A DNA stretch of 64,000 bases from Trissonchulus latispiculum. Taxonomy: Eukaryota; Nematoda; Enoplea; Enoplida; Ironidae. The notes under the pieces were generated by a model that did not search any database, was not told the origin of the DNA, and was given only the letters and a program-made list of their open reading frames with translations. The stretch is from positions 1 to 64,000 of the forward strand of contig JASAND010024053.1 in NCBI GenBank assembly GCA_030248195.1, in the 5' to 3' direction. The number at the start of each line of letters is the position of its first letter. The stretch's first letter is position 1. This document shows positions 57,712 to 64,000 of the stretch, in pieces. Made by a program: the position numbers and the translations under genes.

Positions 57712-60700
57712 CATTATTATTGTTATTATTATTATTATTATTATTATATTTTAATAATATTTTAATCACACATGTTCCTATTCCTCCTCAGCCCAAAATA
57801 TTCATTTATTTATTTGTTTTGATGTTTCAAAATTGTTGTATCAAAATTAAAAATCAAAATTTGTATCTATCTATTTTGTTTGTTGTTTTTTGCAGCTTAA
57901 AGGCGTCAAGTTAGATAAAGTGCGCAAAACCGCCCAGGACTTCGAAGTAGTCGGGAAAAATGGAAAGGTTTGTTCATTTCTTTTTGCATGACTGAAATTG
58001 TTCATTCCATTTATGATAAAATACTAACCACTTTTCAGTATCACTGTTTAATGCTTCTAAGTCGGCATTTCTTACATCAGTTTCGAGAGTTTTAATGGAA
58101 CCGTTCGAAATGGATAAGACACAAACACAAGCACAAACACAACTCAACAGTGCAGCCGCAGTTAGAATTGGAAGTCGCAATTCAAAGTCAAAGTTGCAGA
58201 AAGTCCCCCTCAATAAAATTTTATCGACTATGTGAATACCACAACCAGAAATGACATTAGTTACATTATCTTAAGCTGATTTAGCTTTGGAAATCAAAAC
58301 GTTAGGTGCATATTAAATTTAATTCGCTCTGCCCAACTTTTTAGGCAGTCAAACTGAAAGGAGTTTCAGTGAAAGATGCTCTGCCGAAATATAAGTTGCC
58401 TAAGTTTGACGTAAGTAGACATGCTGTTTTTCGTTTTTCGTGACGTTACAGTAATTCTGACAACTGTGCTTTCCACCAAACTATATCAATGTTAAACTAA
58501 ATTCTCACCAAAAATTCTTGGAACCGAAATGTGAGCGGCTGTCCTGAGTTATCATTTGAAGGTATTTTATATAATGCATATGTTTTTAGAATCCTCAGAA
58601 ACCCGAGATTTCTAAAATACGGAAAAATCCGGAATTCCGGATTTCATTCACGGAAAATTGAAAATTTTTAATTTTTCGCCCAATTTTTATCGCAATCAAA
58701 ATTACGTTTTCATAATCGAATAGAGCTGCTCCTGTTACAAATTTTTGCTCCGAGAAGGTTTTCACGAAAATGTACCCAATTTCCGGAATTCCGGGTTTTC
58801 AAAATTACCGGATTTTAAAAATTTTCTCCAATACCCACAACATGGGTATCATTCCAATGCTCTCATCGAGGAGAACTCTCGTCGGTTCCAAGAATTTTTG
58901 GTCAGACTTTAGGTACGTTAGTAAGTAGTAATAGTTGATCACTGTTTCAGCTTGAACCGTTGTTTGGTCGGAGCTGCCTGTCAGAGGGTTCCTCCTTTCC
59001 GGTTCTGACGGAGGGCCAAGTGAGCATGGGTCCGGTCGCCGAAGGAATGAATCCGGAAAGCTTCAAACCCTGTCGAGACCGGAAGCATGGCGGCCAGGGC
59101 AAAGGAAGGGGACACAGAAATAGGGTAATGAACGTCTGAAACTCATGGATAAAGATTGCGTGCTGTTTTTGATAAGTATATTCAACTTTTGTAAGAATGT
59201 TGCATTAGAAAGAATGAATTTAATAGATGAATGAGATGAACAGATAATTTAAATGAATAGATGGATTTAGTGCAGTCCTAGTACTCACTGTCACTAGTTT
59301 TTATAATGTTGGACTACATGGGTGACTACACCAAGAAGACTGTGCTATCAAGAGTATGAACTTTTATCCCTAGTTTATCATTACCCCCTAGTTTACTACA
59401 ATTTTTTAGGATACAAGATCCACCAGAACGAAAAGATCGGAAACCTATGCCAAAGACTCCTGGTTCTGGTCCGATCCAGAGAATATACCCTACTTGTTTC
59501 ACTCTTCATGTAAGTTTTCTGCATTAGCGGAAAACTGGCTGCAAAGCTAACGGCTGATTTCATGAATTAAGTAATTAATTAATAACTATGATTGCCGTAC
59601 AATTAATATTGTGCAATACAATATATTAATATGCCGTATTAATAAATATAATAGCCATTTTTTATTTGTTTCAGTTCCTGAGAGCTCGAGGGCCAATGTC
59701 CGTTCAGCGATTGCTATGTGGGAACAGTATACTTGCATTCGGTTCCGGGAAGTTGCAACATCCCCAGGAGAGCCTCACATGGTCTTCAAAGCTCAGGAAG
59801 AGTGAGTCACATCTTTGATTCGTTTTGTCCTTTTTCGTTTTTCTTTTTTCTGCTTTCTCTTTTCTTTCTTTTTTCGCAAGACATCTTCAAGCCATTACGA
59901 CAGCACAGTGAAACCTGTACCTTATTTCCTTCCTTATCACTCAATGAATTAATAATTATAAAAATAATAATTGTAATAATAATAATTTTAATTAATTGAT
60001 TAAACTGAACCTGTTTTCAGGAGTTGTGCCACCCTGAATCTTGGTCCGGATAAAAGCCCGCCCTACGCAACAGTTATTGATGCCAACATGTGCAAAGATA
60101 GTGTAAGAACCTTAAAATTACCTACGATAAACTGTAGCTAAGAAATTGCAACAATAACCTGAATAAATAAAATAATAAAATAAATATGCTAATAAAATTT
60201 TTTCCATAAAATTTAATTGCTTATTTTCCTCGCTTTGTTCCTTAGAATTAGAATCGGTTAGAATTAGAAATAGAACTGGCTTAGAATTAGAAATGACCAA
60301 ATCTATTAATGTTTGCTTAGCAGTAGTTGGGAATCACATACTATAACCGTTCCGCAGACCGTTGTCTGTCTGTCCGCGTTGTATAACGCATTGTTAATTC
60401 ATTGTCACTTCAGTTTGGATACGAACTCCTTCTAGCTTGGTGCGACTGTAGCCACGGTAGCTCAGTTGGCAGAGCGTCGGAGCGTTCATCCGAAAGTCGT
60501 GGGTTCGAATTCCACCCGAGGCCAGAATTTTTCGGGTCTCAGGTGCTGAAGTGGCAATTTCATTGCTTACAATCCCAGCATTCATCTGAGACATGTTTCG
60601 ATTTTATTCGATTTTACCATTAATAGTGTGTTAATATTTTAGCCTGGAAGTTTGGCCCACGAAATTGGACACGCGCTGGGACTGACACATTCTCAGAAAC

Positions 60701-63678
60701 GAACGGATCGGGACAATTTTGTCAAGATATTTCTCAGTAATGTCCCAGCCAATTGGACCTCTCAATTTGAGAAGAACAGCGAACAATACTTTGATGACTG
60801 GGCGGTCCCTTACTACTACGATTCTATCATGCACTATTTCCCCCGAGTAAGACCAAAATCTACATTCTTCAGTTTGAGACCTGTCCTGTCGAAATTAAGT
60901 CGGAATTCTCTGCTTTAGTCCCACTTGGAACCACAAATGAAATTAATTTCAATAGTTAATTTAGGTTAATGTTAACTGTTTTAGGCAGCCAGCTTAGATC
61001 AGAAAGTGACGATTTGTCCGCTTGATCCGATTCACGAACTCGTGATGGGTCAGAGGGAGCAGCCCGCCTTCGGTGATATCGCACTCATCAATCGAATGTA
61101 CTGTCAAAGTAGGTTACTGTTCTGGTACCACTCACGACAGCTGTATGACATTTGTATCTGTATGTTTTACGACTACCTATGTACACGCGAATATAAGTAA
61201 CTGCTAATGATAAGAAAATGCTAATAATTTAATAAGAAAATACAAGTTTGTTGTTAATTGTTAATAAATTAGTGTTTTTAAGAGGAGCTTCACGTCATCA
61301 GTATTCTATGTGAATTCACTGACCAATTGTTTTGTTATTGATTGCTCTGAAATTTTGCAGTCAGTTGCTTCAATCGATCAGAAATGGAGAGAATCGATAT
61401 GCCGAAGGAAATCCTGTCGCAGACGATCAGCGGTCGAACCTGCCAGAAGTGGACCTCTCAGTCGCCGCACGAGAATGGGTTAGAAAGAGCCACTCGCTTT
61501 TACACAAATAATTGGGCCAACACCCAATTCTACAGTAAAAATAGTTTTTTGACTATATATGACTATTTTGAACCTAGATTAGATTAGATTATTTTTCGCT
61601 TTTTGTTTAAGGTTTGGTGATCACTTTGGAGATCATAATCACTGTCGAAACAATGGGTGGGCCGGAGGTCCCTGGTGCTACACCATTGATCCAAGTGTTC
61701 GATATGAACCCTGTTTCTCCACCTGTGAAGATCTTGGTAATAAATAAGGGCAGAGCTTTTAGTGAAATCAATTGGAATTACAAAATACTGTAAGGGTAAT
61801 AGACGTTGTAATTGCGGATCCCACACAAGATTTCGTTGTAATATGGACACGTAACAATCTACAGTCGTGCTTCCCATTGCTGGAATTACAGTTGCAGAAT
61901 ATCTGCCATCTCTTTAACTTTAAGGTCTTCCATTTAAGGTTATAACAACCTTAAAGATTGTTTGTGATTACGTGAGAAATCCGTCACTTTGCAGTTTATG
62001 GTTTTTGTCTTAAAAAATGAATGATGTGTAAAAAAACGTTTAGAGGCCAAAGGAGAAACCTGGTGCCACGGTTGGTGCTACAACGGAGGGTACCACGACG
62101 CTGCCACCTGCGACTGTGTTTGTCCTCCCTATACCAGTGGGCCCAATTGTGAGAATCTGGAAAAAGAAAAGATACACTGTAAGCATCCAGATCTAGCCTC
62201 ATCTCGTTACATCTCGGGTTGCTGTCAAGCTGCACTGAATGTAGAGTTTAAGCTTGCCATGTAGATATGCAGCAGTCAATCTAGCTTAGGTATAACGTTA
62301 TGAAGATGAGGTAAACGCGGGCTAGCAGTCAGATCCACGAAGGATACACAAGGCATTAATTAGCTTAGGTATAACATTTACAATGTCAAGTGTAAATGGT
62401 AGCAGTCAGGAATGAAGAAATAGAAAGAGTGTCCAAAAAGACGAAAATCTGAATATATACGCTGAGGATCAGCTGAGATTATTGCACCAATTTCAACCTT
62501 TCAAAGTACACACTAATTTATCTAGCCTAAGGGTGTTCAACTTCTCTGGATCCACTGCAGGTTTGATGGTAACGGTTATTTTTCAGCCTATCTCCCTTGC
62601 GGTGGTAAGATTGATTTGGCTCCCGGAATTTCGGCAGGGATCAGTTCGCCCAATTGGCCGGCCAAATATGGAATGAATCAGTTGTGCATGTGGTGGATTA
62701 AGGTGATCTAATCTAATATCTCACCTGATGCCCGTTTTTGGGGTCGCACCTTACCGTCAATACAGGCATTTTGTAAGAGGACGCTGTGGTTATTGTGGTT
62801 TTTGTAGTAAAATTAGACTGTCACTCTAAGGTAGGATCTTAGCTGGCATCTTAGTTCAAACGCATATAAACACAAAGCCTGCCTTGAGGCCTTTCAAATC
62901 CTCTTGTTTTCAGGTTCCGTATGGGTATCGAGTTAAGGCTGACGTGGGGACCTTTCAGCTGGAAGAGGGAGACAGTACTGGTTGCTACGACTATCTGGAG
63001 ATCCGTCGATCGCTCTGCGCCGCCTCCCAAACTGCCCTGCCAGATCTACAGTAAACTCACCATAAAATTTAACACTTAAACACGTTTGGAGTCATTCACC
63101 TTAAAATTTAACACTAACACTTAAACATGTTTGGAGTAGCTACGAGATCAGTCTGGGCTGAATTTGACAGCTTTGAAGATTGAGTGTGAACGAATTAGAT
63201 TAACAAAGTAACTAACTCAGCTTGAATAATGGATGGAATCTAGTGGCTTAATTGGCCAAGCGTCAGTTTATCCAGGTTCGCTTTATCTGAGATTACATGT
63301 TTCGGGCATACTGTGCCAACAATACTGTAACAATATTTACTGTCATAGCTCGTTTTCGTACACCAAATATGGCACAAATTGTAGTAGTAAGTGAAGGCAG
63401 TAAAAATAAAATATAAAATTAAGTTGAAAAGTAGTTGGGTTTTGTGCCATTGCTGTAACGTGCAAAACGTGCAAAATGTCTGTTAGTTCGTTGTCTTAGA
63501 ACAGAATCGTTCTAATTTTAGATTTTGTGGCGACAGTTTGTCTCCGGGTGAAACGGATAAACCCTACTCCCTGGTCTCAGAAGCAGAAGATATGGTTGTA
63601 AAGTTCTACAGTGACGATATCGGGGACGCACCCGGTTTTAATATTGTTCTGACTGCAGTTTTCGAAGACGAAATTTAA
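56785..63678 (+). CDS. Secreted astacin metalloprotease with kringle, EGF and CUB domains, 17 exons, intact
   Basis: Exons: 56785-56820, 57202-57295, 57516-57631, 57896-57967, 58345-58410, 58951-59124, 59410-59509, 59675-59801, 60021-60102, 60643-60846, 60985-61108, 61361-61478, 61612-61736, 62044-62178, 62587-62702, 62914-63050, 63522-63678. All join in phase with GT/AG ends, giving 660 aa. Signal peptide 1-20, Lys-rich propeptide to RTKR (192-195), then the catalytic domain: zinc ligands H295, H299, H305, catalytic E296, Met-turn M352 and Tyr354. Kringle Cys 401, 426, 449, 460, 472, 476; EGF Cys 487, 491, 502, 504, 506, 515; CUB 525-656. The residue after the third His is Thr-His-Ser instead of the usual His-Glu. 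Astacins with EGF and CUB in nematodes serve hatching, moulting and procollagen cleavage; the same type of role is inferred. Confidence 0.9.
57680..57749. repeat. (ATT)n microsatellite in intron 3
   Basis: About 23 ATT units with two single-base changes. Confidence 0.9.
58510..58915 (-). repeat. Dispersed repeat R1, copy 2, in intron 5 of the plus astacin gene
   Basis: Mostly reverse complement of 3805-4195. The block GGTTCCAAGAATTTTTGGTC with CAGACTTTAG closes it at the right; a second copy of TTCTTGGAACCGAAATGTGA opens it at the left, so the repeat itself may have inverted ends. Confidence 0.6.
60451..60522 (+). mobile_element. tRNA-derived SINE (family T2, copy c)
   Basis: 72-nt cloverleaf with acceptor GCCACGG/CCGAGGC (one mismatch), D stem GCTC/GAGC, anticodon stem TCGGA/TCCGA and T stem GTGGG/TCCAC. 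The loop GCGTTCA lacks the universal T33. Tail CAGAATTTTTCGGGT...AGGTGCTGAAGTGGCA is shared with copies a and b. It sits just before the catalytic exon 10 of the plus astacin gene. Confidence 0.6.
63057..63142 (+). repeat. Two-copy 43-46 bp tandem repeat in intron 16
   Basis: CACCATAAAATTTAACACTT ... CGTTTGGAGT is followed by CACCTTAAAATTTAACACTA ... TGTTTGGAGT. Confidence 0.7.
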
Positions 63679-63795
63679 AATAATTGTCTGTTGTAGTTAT
63701 TGTAATGAGTTAGAGTCTGATTATGTTAACTGTACCATAGTTCTCCATTAGACTTGTGATCATGTTAAAGGGAAATGGGTTTATTAAACCAATCA

Positions 63796-63801
63796 AATAA
63801 A
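63796..63801 (+). other. Polyadenylation signal of the plus-strand astacin gene
   Basis: AATAAA 118 bp after the stop codon. Confidence 0.6.
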
Positions 63802-64000
63802 GTAGTAATCTTTCTTACTGTTTCCTGTTTCCAGACATAGTTTCTTTACGTCAATCCTAAAAGCGGAACCAAAAGTTTACTTTACCAGCTTTAGTAGTAC
63901 CTACTTTACAAGTAGGTAATCTTTTGCACTGCATTACTCAGTATTCTTCGATAAAGGTGCAGCGCCATAAGGGGCAACCGGGTTGCAAAAGTATCTCCCA

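Overview
The window is animal nuclear DNA, gene-poor and packed with repeats, and almost certainly comes from a nematode. The best marker is a five-exon cuticle collagen (17705-20906, minus strand) with the nematode N-terminal signal-anchor domain, an RVAR processing site and short Gly-X-Y blocks bounded by Cys clusters. An intronless seven-helix receptor of nematode serpentine type (12811-13749) agrees. High repeat load and large introns would suit an enoplean (clade I) worm such as a mermithid, but the species cannot be fixed from the sequence.

Layout. 1-2712: minus-strand, decayed Polinton/Maverick-type protein-primed DNA polymerase with zinc fingers, cut by the left edge. 3.2-8.3 kb: tandem and inverted repeats and TTAA-flanked elements. 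8.35-8.67 kb: a stray duplicated collagen exon. 8.7-10.2 kb: degenerate repeat tract split by an insertion. 12.4-13.9 kb: tRNA-like element and the receptor gene. 14.7-16.4 kb: long (AAT)n array, a Harbinger-like and a hAT-like element, another tRNA-like element. 17.7-21.0 kb: collagen gene. 22-30 kb: tRNA-like elements, a MITE and a broken LINE. 30-41.6 kb: a palindromic MITE family, a tandem-domain reading frame and a TTAA element. 43.2-63.8 kb: two large astacin metalloprotease genes arranged head to head.

The astacin pair is the main biological content. Both genes have 17 exons with matching phases and nearly matching exon lengths. Both encode signal peptide, lysine-rich propeptide, furin site, astacin catalytic domain, kringle, EGF and CUB. 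The plus copy (56785-63678) is intact at 660 aa. The minus copy (55268-43313) has one extra base in each of two exons, and its introns hold a deleted Gypsy element, three or more MITEs, a TTAA element and two tRNA-derived SINEs. The start codons are 1.5 kb apart, so the genes may share regulation. Astacins with EGF and CUB domains act in hatching, moulting and procollagen processing in nematodes, so a cuticle-related job near the collagen gene is a reasonable inference, but nothing here proves it.

All exon boundaries were read by eye from splice consensus and conserved protein. Short element ends and target duplications are direct readings; family names for non-coding elements are inferences from termini.
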